33,686 nt of DNA from Nocardia crassostreae (GCF_001613405.1 NZ_BDCH01000048.1:1-33686); one strand, 5' to 3'; counted from the first letter of the stretch, positions 1 through 9,414 are shown. Notes: generated by a model from the sequence alone, not told the origin. A program made the numbers and translations.

Positions 1-30
1 AAATCAGAGGCAGCTCAGCGTGATCGGTGG

Positions 31-59
31 GGGCGGCGCTGCCGAAGGGGGTGCCGCCC
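31..59 (-). terminator. Possible stem-loop terminator of the hydrolase gene
   Basis: The 7-nt arms GGGCGGC (31-37) and GCCGCCC (53-59) are perfectly complementary around a 15-nt loop, just past the minus-strand hydrolase stop at 80-82. A second dyad, AGCGCTTC (61-68) with GAAGCGCT (86-93), spans the stop codon. Neither has a T run, so this is only a possible actinobacterial-type terminator. Confidence 0.3.
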
Positions 60-79
60 GAGCGCTTCGGGGGAGCGGG

Positions 80-941
80 TCAGGGGAAGCGCTTCGCGAT
101 TGCCGTCGCGATCTCATCTGGTGCGTGTTCCTGAATGAACTGTTGTGCGCGGGGGGAGTTCGACGACCTCGAGATCGGTGAATATCCCGCGCATTCGGGG
201 GAGGTGGGCCTTCGGACGGTAGACCAGGTCCCGCATTCCCCATACCAGCAGGGTCGGCTTGTCGCGGAGGATGGCGGGTACGTCGCGGGAGAGCTGGTCC
301 AGTAGCGGGCGGGCGTCACGAATCTGTTTGGCGATCACGCCGAGTCCCGTGCGGGTCGCCGCGTCGGGCTGCACCAGGCGATAGTGGTCGGCTTCGGCCG
401 TGGTGAGCTTGCGCCCCAGCTCGCCGAGCAGGACGCGTTCCACGAGGAAGTTCCGCTCGAGGACCTGCCGCTGCATGAGGGGGGTGCGGATGAGTCTGCT
501 GAAGATCCGATTCGCCCGCGCTTCGGGTAGCCAGAATGTGGTGTTGCCCAACACGATTCCGCGCAGCCGATCCGCGCGCGGGGAGGCCGCGCCGAGTCCG
601 ATGGGTCCGCCCCAATCGTGGCCCATCACAATGAAGTCGTCGAGCCGCAGGTGATCGATCAGCTCGCCCAGGACGGCGGTGTGCTCGGCGACGGTGTAAC
701 CGAAATCCGCAGGGCGTTCGGACAATCCGAAACCCAGATAGTCGACGGCGATACAGCGGTACCGGTCGCGCAATTCTTTCACGATGTGGCGGTAGAGGGA
801 ACTCCACGCCGGCACGCCATGGCAGAACAGGATCACCGGTCCGGATCCTTCGTCGATGTAGTGCACCCGGCCGGCGGACGAGTCGAACCAGCGGGAGTCG
901 AACGGGTACAGGCTCTTATCGGGTACGAAGTCGATCAGCAT
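80..941 (-). pseudogene. Haloalkane dehalogenase-like alpha/beta hydrolase, frameshifted near the 3' end
   Basis: Alpha/beta-hydrolase of the haloalkane dehalogenase/epoxide hydrolase type, about 286 residues after correction, normal for the family. The ATG at 941 is preferred because GAGAGG lies 6 nt upstream; a longer reading to 1097 has no family resemblance. Visible motifs: HG-x-P-x-W oxyanion segment (residues 41-46), nucleophile elbow GHDWGG with Asp109 followed by the halide-binding-type Trp110, and a late LLVWGMRD acid segment. The frame breaks in a six-G run (151-156, plus strand). Removing one G restores ELPRAQQFIQEHAPDE and the stop at 80. In the restored frame the position that normally carries the catalytic His (HFIQE) is Gln, so the enzyme may be inactive even if the indel is a sequencing error. 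It is transcribed divergently from the UbiA gene. Substrate unknown. Confidence 0.75.
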
Positions 942-1054
942 GGGAACCTCTCTGCGATTCGGGACGATGACTGATATACCCTGCCTGCGCGGAATCATGT
1001 GAATTGTCAATGGTTTCGGTTGTACACGAGCCCGTGCAACTGACGAAGGTGGCG

Positions 1055-1094
1055 GTTGCACAACATTGGGCAACAATAGGTTTCGCTGTATGCT
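1055..1094 (+). promoter_or_regulatory. Candidate promoter and overlapping dyad upstream of the UbiA gene
   Basis: TTGGGC (1066-1071), a 17-nt spacer and TATGCT (1089-1094) make a reasonable sigma-70-type promoter 52 nt before the GTG at 1147. An inverted repeat GTTGC-N10-GCAAC (1055-1074) overlaps the -35 box and could be an operator. The position between divergent genes fits, but no regulator gene lies next to it. Pattern only. Confidence 0.35.
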
Positions 1095-1146
1095 CACACC
1101 ACTGGATCCGCAATACGCCGTATAAGCTGTTCATGACGAGTGGGCT

Positions 1147-2214
1147 GTGATCGTGGTTGTAACAATTTCTACGCCGACGCTTGACGAGTTTCTGGGGAAG
1201 TCGGCACAAGAGAGAATCGATTGGGCAAATTCGTCCGAGGGACACACGACGGGAATTCTGGGCAGACTCGAACTCTTCCTTTCATTCGCGCGCCCGCGCA
1301 CCTGCTTGCCGGGAATGCTGGCGTTCTACCTTTCCTGCAAGTTGCTGGGCCTGGCGATCGGCCTGGACGTATTCATCGGCTTCGCAATAACATTCCTGTA
1401 CAGCGCGGTCGCGAATCTGTTCAACGGCTACTCGGATGTCGAAGAGGACAACGAGAACCTGCCGGCGCGCCTGTACCTGCTGGGTCTCTACGGCCGTCGG
1501 CGACTGCTGCGCAGCGCCTATGCGGTGTGCCTGCTCATGCTGGCCTTGGCGGCCCTGGTGAGCCCGGTTTTCGTGCTGATGACGGTGATCTGCGTCGTCA
1601 TCGCCCACCAGTACTCGCTGCCGCCGTTTCGGGTGAAGGCGCGACCGGTGGCGTCGATTCTCCTCTTTGCGCTGGATGTCGCCTTCCCGTTCCTGATGGC
1701 TCCCGCCATAGCGGAACACGGACCGGCGGTGCTCGGAAATTGGCCGTTCATAATCATGGCCGCATATCTGTTCGCGTGGTTCGCGGCCAAGGGGCTGGTG
1801 AAGAACCTGCCCGACTACTACGGCGACAAGAATGCCGGGCTGCTGACCTCGGCGACAATGCACAGCACCCGGCTGCGGGCCGCGGTAGTCGCGGCGACCG
1901 GGACGATCATCGTCTATCTGGGTCCGGCGATTCTGGTGGCCAGCGGGCAGTTCGAGGCCAAATACCTGCTGGCTCTGGTGTGGTTTCCGGTCGTCTGTGT
2001 GCAGTGCGCGCGAATGATCCTCCGCGACGACAACCACTCGGCGAACAACATGCTCCGTTTCGACATGGTGGTATCGACGGGATACCTGTCGACCTGGATC
2101 CTGCTGGCGGATCCATCTCTTTCATCGGCCGCAGTCGTGGCCGGGTCGCTTGTGGTCATTCTCCTGATGGATGCGCTGAAACTCGATACTCGCAGAAAGA
2201 AGGATGTTGTGTGA
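1147..2214 (+). CDS. UbiA-family prenyltransferase
   Basis: Polytopic membrane protein of 355 residues in the UbiA superfamily, which transfers an isoprenoid diphosphate to an aromatic or other acceptor. Both Asp-rich Mg-diphosphate motifs are present: N93-x3-D97-x3-D101 (in NGYSDVEED) and D223-x3-D227 (in DYYGD). Several hydrophobic helices follow, as expected. The GTG at 1147 is the first usable start; the ATG at 1134 runs straight into a stop. No clear Shine-Dalgarno is visible. It is the first gene of a long plus-strand run and overlaps the aminotransferase start (TGATG), implying translational coupling. No prenyl diphosphate synthase lies in the window, so the donor would come from elsewhere. 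Neighbouring ThDP and UbiE-like genes suggest a quinone-like or meroterpenoid product. Some UbiA relatives are terpene cyclases, which cannot be excluded. Confidence 0.88.
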   Translation: MIVVVTISTPTLDEFLGKSAQERIDWANSSEGHTTGILGRLELFLSFARPRTCLPGMLAFYLSCKLLGLAIGLDVFIGFAITFLYSAVANLFNGYSDVEEDNENLPARLYLLGLYGRRRLLRSAYAVCLLMLALAALVSPVFVLMTVICVVIAHQYSLPPFRVKARPVASILLFALDVAFPFLMAPAIAEHGPAVLGNWPFIIMAAYLFAWFAAKGLVKNLPDYYGDKNAGLLTSATMHSTRLRAAVVAATGTIIVYLGPAILVASGQFEAKYLLALVWFPVVCVQCARMILRDDNHSANNMLRFDMVVSTGYLSTWILLADPSLSSAAVVAGSLVVILLMDALKLDTRRKKDVV

Positions 2215-3311
2215 TGGATGCGCTGGAAAAGTTGCTGAAGGCGCGTGCGGGTGCGGTGTGGAACGAATATCGCGCGGGCGAAGAGAATGAATACTCCGAT
2301 GTCCGGCTGGACCTTTCGAATAATGCCCTGCCTTTTGCGCCGTTACCGAGCGTCCGTAAGGCGATAGAGGCCGAAGTGGATCGCGCGGCGGACTATCCAT
2401 CCGCGGCGTACGGTCCGCTGCGGACGGCGATCGCCGAGTTCGTGGGCTGTGGTCCCGATCAGGTTATCGTAGGGCCGGGCAGTGTGGGCGTGCTCGGCTA
2501 CGTCCTGCGCCGGATTGCCGGGGACAGCGGCCGGGTCGTCTTCGCGGTTCCGGCCTTCGATGCCTACGAGCGAGTCGTGGCGGAGGCCGGTGGGACGGCA
2601 ATACCGGTGCCGGGCACGGGGATTCGGTGGCAGCGACTGGATTCGATGGTGGCGGCGGCCGGGGACGATGCGGCCGCGATCCTGATCTGCTCGCCGCACA
2701 ACCCGACGGGTGAGCAGGTGCGCCCCGAGGAGATCGAGATCGTCCTCTCGGCGGTGCCGCGGCACACGGTCGTCGTCGTGGACGAGGCATATATCGATAT
2801 CGACCACACCGGCGATGCCGCGGCGGTTCTTCGACTGACTCGTTCGCACTCGAATCTCGTTGTCCTGCGCACCTCCTCGAAAGCCTACGGTCTGGCGGGC
2901 CTGCGCGTGGGCTATGCGGTCGGCGACAGCGATCTGATCGGCGCCTGCCGCACCGCTGCCCTGCCCTTCGGTGTGAACCGGCTGGCGGTGGCCGCGGCGA
3001 TCGCCTCGCTGGATGTGTGCAATGAGCTTGCCGCTCAGGTCGATTCGGTCGTCCGCTGTCGTTCGCTGTTCAGTGCGTCGATGCGCGCGCGTGGGATCGC
3101 CGTCCCCGAATCGTGCGGCAATTTTCTCTGGATGCCGATGCGGCACACGGCAGCTCTGGTCGATTGCTGCACCCGATCAGGGATCGCGATACGCGAATAT
3201 CCGGACCTCGGCGTCCGGATCACTGTGCCCACAGTCGAACACCTGGATGAAGTCGTCGATGTCCTGGTGGATGGATACAGCCGAATGGAGGCAAACGCAT
3301 GCCACAGATGA
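2214..3311 (+). CDS. Class I/II PLP aminotransferase, HisC-like
   Basis: Fold-type I aminotransferase of 365 residues, closest in style to histidinol-phosphate aminotransferase. Motifs: LDLSNNALPF near the N terminus, SPHNPTGEQV, VDEAYIDI (cofactor Asp/Tyr) and SSKAYGLAGLRVGY with the PLP-binding Lys at residue 223; a C-terminal RITV segment carries the substrate-carboxylate Arg. The ATG at 2214 overlaps the UbiA stop, and AGAAGGA lies upstream. No other histidine gene is nearby, so a dedicated pathway role is more likely: moving an amino group between an amino acid and an alpha-keto acid that supplies or uses the ThDP enzyme product. Its stop lies 13 nt inside the next gene. Substrate not predictable from the sequence. 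Confidence 0.88.
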   Translation: MDALEKLLKARAGAVWNEYRAGEENEYSDVRLDLSNNALPFAPLPSVRKAIEAEVDRAADYPSAAYGPLRTAIAEFVGCGPDQVIVGPGSVGVLGYVLRRIAGDSGRVVFAVPAFDAYERVVAEAGGTAIPVPGTGIRWQRLDSMVAAAGDDAAAILICSPHNPTGEQVRPEEIEIVLSAVPRHTVVVVDEAYIDIDHTGDAAAVLRLTRSHSNLVVLRTSSKAYGLAGLRVGYAVGDSDLIGACRTAALPFGVNRLAVAAAIASLDVCNELAAQVDSVVRCRSLFSASMRARGIAVPESCGNFLWMPMRHTAALVDCCTRSGIAIREYPDLGVRITVPTVEHLDEVVDVLVDGYSRMEANACHR

Positions 3312-6300
3312 ATCCGTACCTGGGGGCCGATCTGATGGGGCGGCCCCGGTTCGCGGACGCGCTCGTGGATCGATTGGTCCGAAACAATGTGCGCTACATC
3401 TTCGGGATGCCCGCGGAATCGGTGAACTGCCTCGCCGACGCGGTCGCGCGGCGGGACGAGATCGACGTGATCGCGGTTCGCCACGAAAGCGCCGCCTCCT
3501 GGATGGCCGTCGGCTACGCACGGGGCTCGGACACCGTCGGGGTGTGCTTCGGCACGGCCGGACCGGGTGCGACGCATCTGCTGCCCGGCGTGTATGACGG
3601 GCTGAACGACCGCGTGCCGGTCCTGGCGATATCCGGACAGGTGCACCTGGGCGATATCGGGACGAAATCGTTTCAGGAGATCGAATCCTCGCGGCTGTTC
3701 CGAGACGGCACGTGGCGCTCCGCGGACATCATGTCGGCCGACCAGATCGGCGTCTTCGACCAGATACTGCTCTGGATCCGGCTCGAACAGACCTCCGCGC
3801 ATGTCGCCATCCCCTCGGATCTCCTGATCGCACCGGTCGATTCGGCGGAACAGCCGAGCCCGTATCGGCTGGATCGCAGGAGTGCCACGGCGGTCGACAA
3901 GAAGCGCGTCGAAGACCTCGCGGACCACCTGTGCTCGAACCCGACGACGATCGTCCTGGGTTCCGGCAGCGGGGAATCGGTGGATCGCGCCCACCGGCTC
4001 GCACACGCATTGGATGCCAGGCTGCTGGCCCTGCCCGAGGCGGGAATCTCGGAGGCGCTGGTCACCCCCGTCGACGACGAGGGATCCGCGGCGGCCGAGG
4101 GCGGTGTGCTGCTCATCGGTCGCCGAACCGTCGGCGTACAGCGGTACTTCCCCGCGGCGAAGGTCTTGATCGAGATCACCGATCTCGCCGCGTCCGGGTT
4201 CGACGCGCGCTGCCGACGGGTGGGAATCGCCGGTGATGTTCCGGCGATTCTGGAATCCCTGACCTCCGCGGTCTCGAGCCGCAAAGGCCGTCCGGCCCAA
4301 GACAACTCGGAGCCGTCGTCCGCGGCGCGGCAGGACCGGGAAGCACCCGCGGGATGGGCGGTGCTCACGCGGCGGCTGGCGGACGCCTCGGTCGCTGTCG
4401 ACCCCGGACCGATCCAGCGACTGTCGCGCCGATTCCTCGGTGAGCATGCGAATGTCCACAGTGCGTGGAATCTGGAGGCCGAGGGTTCGGCGCTCCCGAT
4501 GGCCATCGGTCTCGCACTGGCGGCCGGGGATCGATGCTACGCACTGACCGAGCTCGCGGCGCTGGATCAGTACATCGCGGAGCTGTCCACCGCCGCGCGC
4601 TACGCGCTTCCGGTCACCGTGGTCTGCGCGGCGGAATCCGGTGCGACGATCCGGGATCTGGCTCAGGCCTTCGGAATACGGGTGCTCTGGGCGGAGAATC
4701 CGGATGAGCTGAATGCGGGATTGGCGGAGGCCGATCGGGAGCAGGGTCCGGTCCTGATCTTGACCGCCGCAGTGGAAATGGAACCGGGACCGGCCGCGGA
4801 GACGGTGGATGCCGAGGCCGTCCGGTTCGCGAGCGATCTACTCGGCGCGATAGCGGGTCGTGGCGTCGACTCGGTCTATCTGTCCCGAACCGGTCGTGCG
4901 CGACTGGGTTCGGTGCATACATCGCCGGACCTCGACGTGCATATCGTCGCCGATACGCAGGCGGCCGCCATGCGGGCGACCGCGGCCTACAAGGCCACCG
5001 GGACTCCGGCGTGTGCCGTCGTGACCTCGCCCGCGGAACTGCTCGCACAGCTGAACGGGCTCTACGACGCCGCGTTCGACAGCGCGTCGGTGCTGCTGGT
5101 CTCCTTCGAGATCGACCGCTGGTTCCTGGATCCGGTGGACGTGCTGGGGGGAGATCTCGGCGATATCGGTGGTCCTGGACGGCACCGCCGAGGATTCGAC
5201 GCGCCTGCGCGACGCATTGCTGACCGTGACCGCCGGGGGAAAGGGCGTGACGCACATTCACGTCTCGAGCTCCGCGATATCCGCGGGCAGCAGCGCCGAG
5301 CTCGTGGAAAGTATTAGCGCGCACCAGATTCCGACGTCCCTGGTCGGACTTCCCGGTAGCACCATGGCCGCCCACGAAGAGATCGCGCGAGCGGCGAAGC
5401 TGCTCGACGCGGCCGAGAATGTCTCGATCGTCGTGGGCCGTGGCGGGGCAGGCGCACGACGCGAACTGCTCGAGCTGGCCGCACGCACCGGAGCCTCGCT
5501 CTACTGCACCATGGGGGCACTGGCCGCGAATGTGCTGGGGGAGCACTGCGACGGCCTGGTGGGTACCTCCGGCCATGACGAGGCCATGCAGCACATCCGG
5601 CAGAGCGAGCTCGTCGTCCTGGTGGGCGTGTCCTGGCGAGGTTCCGCCTTCGAACTCGTCGGCAACGGTCCGGTGGTCTCCCTCAACGCCGATCCGCTGA
5701 CCTTCCTTCGCCTCCCGCCGGAATCGGCCGGTCTGCTCGGTGACGCGCGGGCACTGCTGGAGGCCCTGATCGGATGCGTGAACGAACGTGTCCCCGAACG
5801 CGTTACCGCCCGGCCCGACACCGCACAGTGCAAGGGGCCGCGGGAAAGCGCGCGGGAATTGCGCGCGGTCACGGCCGCGCAGATCATCGATCATGAGCTC
5901 GGGCAAGCCGAGAGAGCATCCACCCTGAGTGTGGATGTCGGTATCAACACGCTGTGGGCGTACCGCCATGTACGGTCCGCATCCCGATACCTGTGGACCG
6001 CATCGTTCGCCACCATGGGCTTCGCGGTACCCGCCGCGATGGACGCCGCTGTGCGGAATCCCGACGACATCTCGGTGGCGATTGTCGGCGACGGCGGAAT
6101 CGGTATCACGCTGGCCGAGCTCCGCAATGCCGCGCAGGCCGAATCGACCACGGTCATAGTCGTTTTCAACAATGGCGCGCTGGCCGCCATCAAGTTCGAG
6201 AGCTGGATCATGGGCTGGCCGGACAGCTCGTCGGAATTCGCGCCCTTGGATTTCGCGAGCTTCGCCCGGCATTGCGGGCTGCCCGCGGTGACGGCGCGGA

Positions 6301-6551
6301 CCTCCGAGGAATTCGGGATCGCATTCCGATCCGCGCTGCGCGGCGACGGGCCGACGCTCATCGACGCGCGCATTCCCGCGGTGGAGGCGCCCGCGCTGGC
6401 GGGACGCATTCACCTGCGCCAGGTCGTGGGACTCGCATCGGGCTGGCTGCGTGACGGCAAATCCGCGAGAGCAGGCGCTTGGTCGATGGTGAAGGCGGTC
6501 GCCGCCGACGCGGCCGTGCAGGCGATGCGTCGCATGGGTCCACGCGAATGA
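3299..6551 (+). CDS. Double-length ThDP-dependent enzyme (two fused ALS-like units), frameshifted in a G run
   Basis: Read with one G removed from the six-G run at 5146-5151, this is one protein of about 1,083 residues; as given it is two overlapping frames, 3299-5317 and about 5148-6551. GGAGG lies 7 nt before the ATG at 3299. Unit 1: an intact PYR domain with the catalytic Glu63 in RHESAAS and a TxGPG-type loop, a central domain (about 195-330), then a PP domain whose ThDP motif is lost (LTELAAL where GDG belongs, AAES where NN belongs). Unit 2: a PYR domain whose Glu region reads VADTQAA, a central domain, then an intact PP domain with G930-D-G932 and N957-N958. One active site, PYR1 with PP2, is therefore predicted per chain. 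The family decarboxylates or ligates alpha-keto acids. The aminotransferase lies upstream and a UbiE-like methyltransferase 33 nt downstream. The frameshift could be a sequencing error, a true lesion or slippage. Confidence 0.82.
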
Positions 6552-6584
6552 AGTGTCCAGTCAACGAGAGAGGAGGGCTTTGAA

Positions 6585-7289
6585 ATGGCCGGAGCACGTC
6601 CTGCCACGCCTCAGGCGATGTTCACGAAAATCGTGCCGCGCTACGACCTGGTCAATTCGATCATGACACTGGGGGGCGACAAGAGGCTGCGCCGCGAGGC
6701 GGTTCGCATGCTGCGGCTCGACACCGGTTCCCGGGTACTCGATGTCGCCGCGGGAACCGCCGAGATCGCGTCCGCGCTGGCGGGCGAATATCGATTCCCT
6801 ATCTCCTATTGGGCCGTCGATCTCAATGAGCAGATGCTGGAAGTGGCGCGGCGCAAGCTGACCAGACTGCGGCACGAGCACCCCCGCAGTGAATGGGACC
6901 TCATGCAGGGCAGCGCGGAGGAGCTGACCTTCGAGTCGTCGGCCTTCGATGCCGTCGTCATGTGCTTCGCGCTCGACGATATGGACGACCCGGCGACCGC
7001 GCTCGCGGAGACGGTCCGGGTGCTCCGCGACGGCGGGCGCTTTCTCCTGATCGAACTGGCAATGCCGGACAACAGGGTGCTGCTCGAGATCATGAAGCTC
7101 CGTTTGCTCGTAACCCGCAAGGTCGCAGGAATTTTCGGTCTGGATCCGGTTGCCCACATGACCGAGGAAGTGGAATCGGATCGCGGCGCGGAATACACGA
7201 TCACCCGCTGTGAAAGCGCCGGACTGACGTTGGACTCGCAAGCGCGGTACCACGGCGGCTTGGTCCGTGCGTACGTCTTCCGCAAGTAG
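6585..7289 (+). CDS. UbiE/MenG-like SAM-dependent methyltransferase
   Basis: Class I SAM methyltransferase of 234 residues. The N-terminal MFTKIVPRYDLVNSIMTLGGDKRLRR is the hallmark opening of UbiE/MenG/COQ5 C-methyltransferases, which methylate the ring of prenylated quinols. Motif I is VLDVAAGTAEIA (about residues 49-60), followed by an acidic strand end at YWAVDLNEQM and the FDAVVMCFAL segment. AGAGGAGGG sits about 9 nt before the ATG. It starts 33 nt after the ThDP enzyme and ends 11 nt before the P450, so it is clearly in the operon. UbiA and UbiE types together suggest methylation of a prenylated aromatic or quinol-like intermediate. It is unlikely to be the housekeeping MenG because the rest of the menaquinone pathway is absent, but that cannot be settled here. 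Confidence 0.87.
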   Translation: MAGARPATPQAMFTKIVPRYDLVNSIMTLGGDKRLRREAVRMLRLDTGSRVLDVAAGTAEIASALAGEYRFPISYWAVDLNEQMLEVARRKLTRLRHEHPRSEWDLMQGSAEELTFESSAFDAVVMCFALDDMDDPATALAETVRVLRDGGRFLLIELAMPDNRVLLEIMKLRLLVTRKVAGIFGLDPVAHMTEEVESDRGAEYTITRCESAGLTLDSQARYHGGLVRAYVFRK

Positions 7290-7300
7290 AAGGATCCTTT

Positions 7301-8725
7301 ATGTCTACCGAATGCCCGCACCTCGGAGCGCCGAAGGTGCACTCCGTCACCAGTCTCACCAGCCGCCGTTTCTCGAATGCTCACCTGCCCGGACCGCCGG
7401 GGCATCGCATCATGGGTTCGTACCCCGAGTATTCGAAGGATCGCAACAAGTTCCTGCGGGATTCGGTCCGGCAGTACGGAGACGTCGTCCGAATCAAGCT
7501 CCCACTCCGTGACCTCGTCGTACTGGGCAATCCAGAAGACGTGCACAAGGCAATGAGTGACACGTCCGGCGACTACAGCAAGTTCGGGAATTACCATCCT
7601 GCTCTGGCGAAGCGGCAGAACGGGCTGTCGTCCATCGAGGGAGAGATCTTCCGGGAGCGTCGCCGAATCGTCAGTCCGCTGGTCACGCGAGACGGCCTGA
7701 AGAATACGTTTCAAGCCAATGTCGATGCCTACCTGCAGACCCTCGATACGAACATTGCCGTCGCGACCGACGCCGACGGCGTGACCGATCTGCAAGAGGC
7801 GATATTTCAGACGCTCTTGCGAGGCGTGCTCAAGCAGACGTTCACCGAGCCCTTCACTCCCAAGGAGATGGCGGAGCTGCACGAGGGCATGGCGACCTTC
7901 ACCAAGTTCCTCGGATCGACGCTGAAGATCGCTGATCCGCCGAATCTGGTGCGCCGGTGGGGCCCGTACAACATTCGGCCGTGGACGGTGTACTCCGCAG
8001 CGATGATTGTCAAGAATCGCGTTGTCGAGCGGCAGAATTCGCCGGCCCTGGGAACCTATGGCGATGTCCTGGACGGCATGATCCTCGGGTACAAGAAGCT
8101 GAAGACCCCGATGACCTTCTGGGACCTCTGCTTCGATGTGGCGACCATGACGAGCGCGTCGTATGGCACCACCGCGGGCGCCATCACCCAGACGGTCGTT
8201 CGCACGCTTCTCGACGCCGAGGCGACGGATCGCGCGGTGGACGAGTGCGGGACGGTCGATCTGTCGCAGCCGACCATCGACTCGGTGCGCAGCCTGCGCT
8301 GGGTGAAAGCCTGTTTCGAGGAATCGATCCGGATGCAAGGGTTTCCGCTCCTGCTGCGATTCACCGCCACCGGGGCGAACTTCCAAGGGCTCGATATCGC
8401 GCCGAACACCATGCTGGGAGCTCCCATCTCGGCGATCCACCGCGATCCGCGCTGGTGGACCGATCCCGACACCTTCGATCCGAATCGGTTCTACGACAAA
8501 AGCAAACGGGTGGATCAACCTCGCCTGCTGCACTTCCTCGCGTGGGGCGCGGGCCCGCATCGATGCACCGGCGCCCAACTCGGATACCTGATCGCGCCCT
8601 ACCTCGTTGCCCTGATATTGAGCCGGTACAAGGTCGAGATTCCGCCGAACTTCGCGCTGCGCGAGGACACCGGGCTGGCGCCGACGATCAAAGGCGGATT
8701 CCGCGTTCGATTGACGCGCCGTTAA
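7301..8725 (+). CDS. Cytochrome P450 with atypical I-helix motif
   Basis: Soluble bacterial P450 of 474 residues. The proline-rich LPGPPG hinge lies near residue 30. The K-helix ExxR is E341-S-I-R344. The heme loop FLAWGAGPHRCTG has Cys422 as the predicted thiolate ligand. The I-helix oxygen-activation segment reads S-Y-G-T-T (287-291): the threonines are kept, but the usual acidic residue before them is Gly289. AAGGA lies 6 nt before the ATG. It sits between two methyltransferase genes and presumably oxidises the prenylated or methylated intermediate. It needs a ferredoxin and reductase encoded elsewhere, as none is in the window. The missing acid may mean altered proton delivery or use of a substrate carboxylate; this is inference. 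Confidence 0.9.
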   Translation: MSTECPHLGAPKVHSVTSLTSRRFSNAHLPGPPGHRIMGSYPEYSKDRNKFLRDSVRQYGDVVRIKLPLRDLVVLGNPEDVHKAMSDTSGDYSKFGNYHPALAKRQNGLSSIEGEIFRERRRIVSPLVTRDGLKNTFQANVDAYLQTLDTNIAVATDADGVTDLQEAIFQTLLRGVLKQTFTEPFTPKEMAELHEGMATFTKFLGSTLKIADPPNLVRRWGPYNIRPWTVYSAAMIVKNRVVERQNSPALGTYGDVLDGMILGYKKLKTPMTFWDLCFDVATMTSASYGTTAGAITQTVVRTLLDAEATDRAVDECGTVDLSQPTIDSVRSLRWVKACFEESIRMQGFPLLLRFTATGANFQGLDIAPNTMLGAPISAIHRDPRWWTDPDTFDPNRFYDKSKRVDQPRLLHFLAWGAGPHRCTGAQLGYLIAPYLVALILSRYKVEIPPNFALREDTGLAPTIKGGFRVRLTRR

Positions 8726-8763
8726 AACCATTCAGCTGTACAGAAACTGAGAGGACTACGAAA

Positions 8764-9387
8764 ATGGCAGAGCGGTACGATATTGCGGCGCCCATTTACG
8801 ACGGGACCGCGTGGGTGCTTTCTCTCGGCGGGATCGACAAGCTGCACCCGGCGCTGGTCGCCGGTCTGGACCTGTCCGGCAAGACGGTGGCCGATCTCGG
8901 ATGCGGTACCGGACTCGCCTTCCCGGCATTGGTCGAGGCGATCGGCCCGTCGGGCCGGGTGATCGGGTTGGACAACAACGCGGCCATTCTCGCCAAGGCG
9001 GAGAAGCGGGTGGTGGCCAACGGGTGGAACAATGTGAAGCTCGTGGTCGACGATATCGCGACGACACCCCTGCTCAAGGACGTCGACGTGGTGTTCAGTT
9101 GCATTGCGATGAGCTGTGTTCCGGACCCGTCGCAGAAGCTGGACGAGCTGCTCGCGAACCTGAAGCCCGGTACTCAGGTGCGCATTATCGATGCCCTGCC
9201 GCGAACGTCCGGATTCGGGTATCCCGTGATCAATGGATACAACTTCCTGAAGTCCTTCATCGTCGGGTCTCACTACAAGAAGCTCGAGCCGTTCGCGCAG
9301 GTCTTCACCGAGCAGTTGAACGACGTGGTCATCGACAGCGTGCACGGCGGCATGTACACGCGGCTGACCGGCGTCAAAGGCGTTTAG
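8764..9387 (+). CDS. Second class I SAM-dependent methyltransferase
   Basis: Methyltransferase of 207 residues. The ATG at 8764 has GAGAGGA upstream; an in-frame extension back to 7957 only overlaps the P450 out of frame and is rejected. Motif I is TVADLGCGTGLAFPAL (about residues 41-56), motif II is the acidic GLDNN segment, and VDVVFSCIAMSC is the post-II strand. It differs from the first methyltransferase in lacking the UbiE N-terminal signature, so it may act on oxygen, nitrogen or another carbon. It lies 38 nt after the P450 and 27 nt before the ABC ATPase. Two methyltransferases flanking a P450 suggest tailoring of one scaffold, with the P450 possibly making the hydroxyl methylated here. 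Confidence 0.85.
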   Translation: MAERYDIAAPIYDGTAWVLSLGGIDKLHPALVAGLDLSGKTVADLGCGTGLAFPALVEAIGPSGRVIGLDNNAAILAKAEKRVVANGWNNVKLVVDDIATTPLLKDVDVVFSCIAMSCVPDPSQKLDELLANLKPGTQVRIIDALPRTSGFGYPVINGYNFLKSFIVGSHYKKLEPFAQVFTEQLNDVVIDSVHGGMYTRLTGVKGV

Positions 9388-9414
9388 AACCCTGATGATC
9401 GGTGGCGTTGGGAG

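Noticed and set aside
1221..2213. N-terminal extension of the aminotransferase across the UbiA gene
   Set aside because: The extension is the plus-two frame of UbiA, rich in Arg/Gly; the real start is ATG 2214.
5141..5175. Programmed -1 frameshift in the ThDP gene
   Set aside because: The shift needed is +1 and no X-XXY-YYZ heptamer is present. A G-run sequencing error or true indel is simpler.
4614..6413. Long minus-strand frame (599 codons)
   Set aside because: It is the shadow of the high-GC ThDP gene. The translation is Arg/Gly/His-rich without any domain, and the plus-strand frame has clear motifs.
6806..8731. Long minus-strand frame (641 codons)
   Set aside because: Antisense shadow of the methyltransferase and P450 genes, without protein-like composition.
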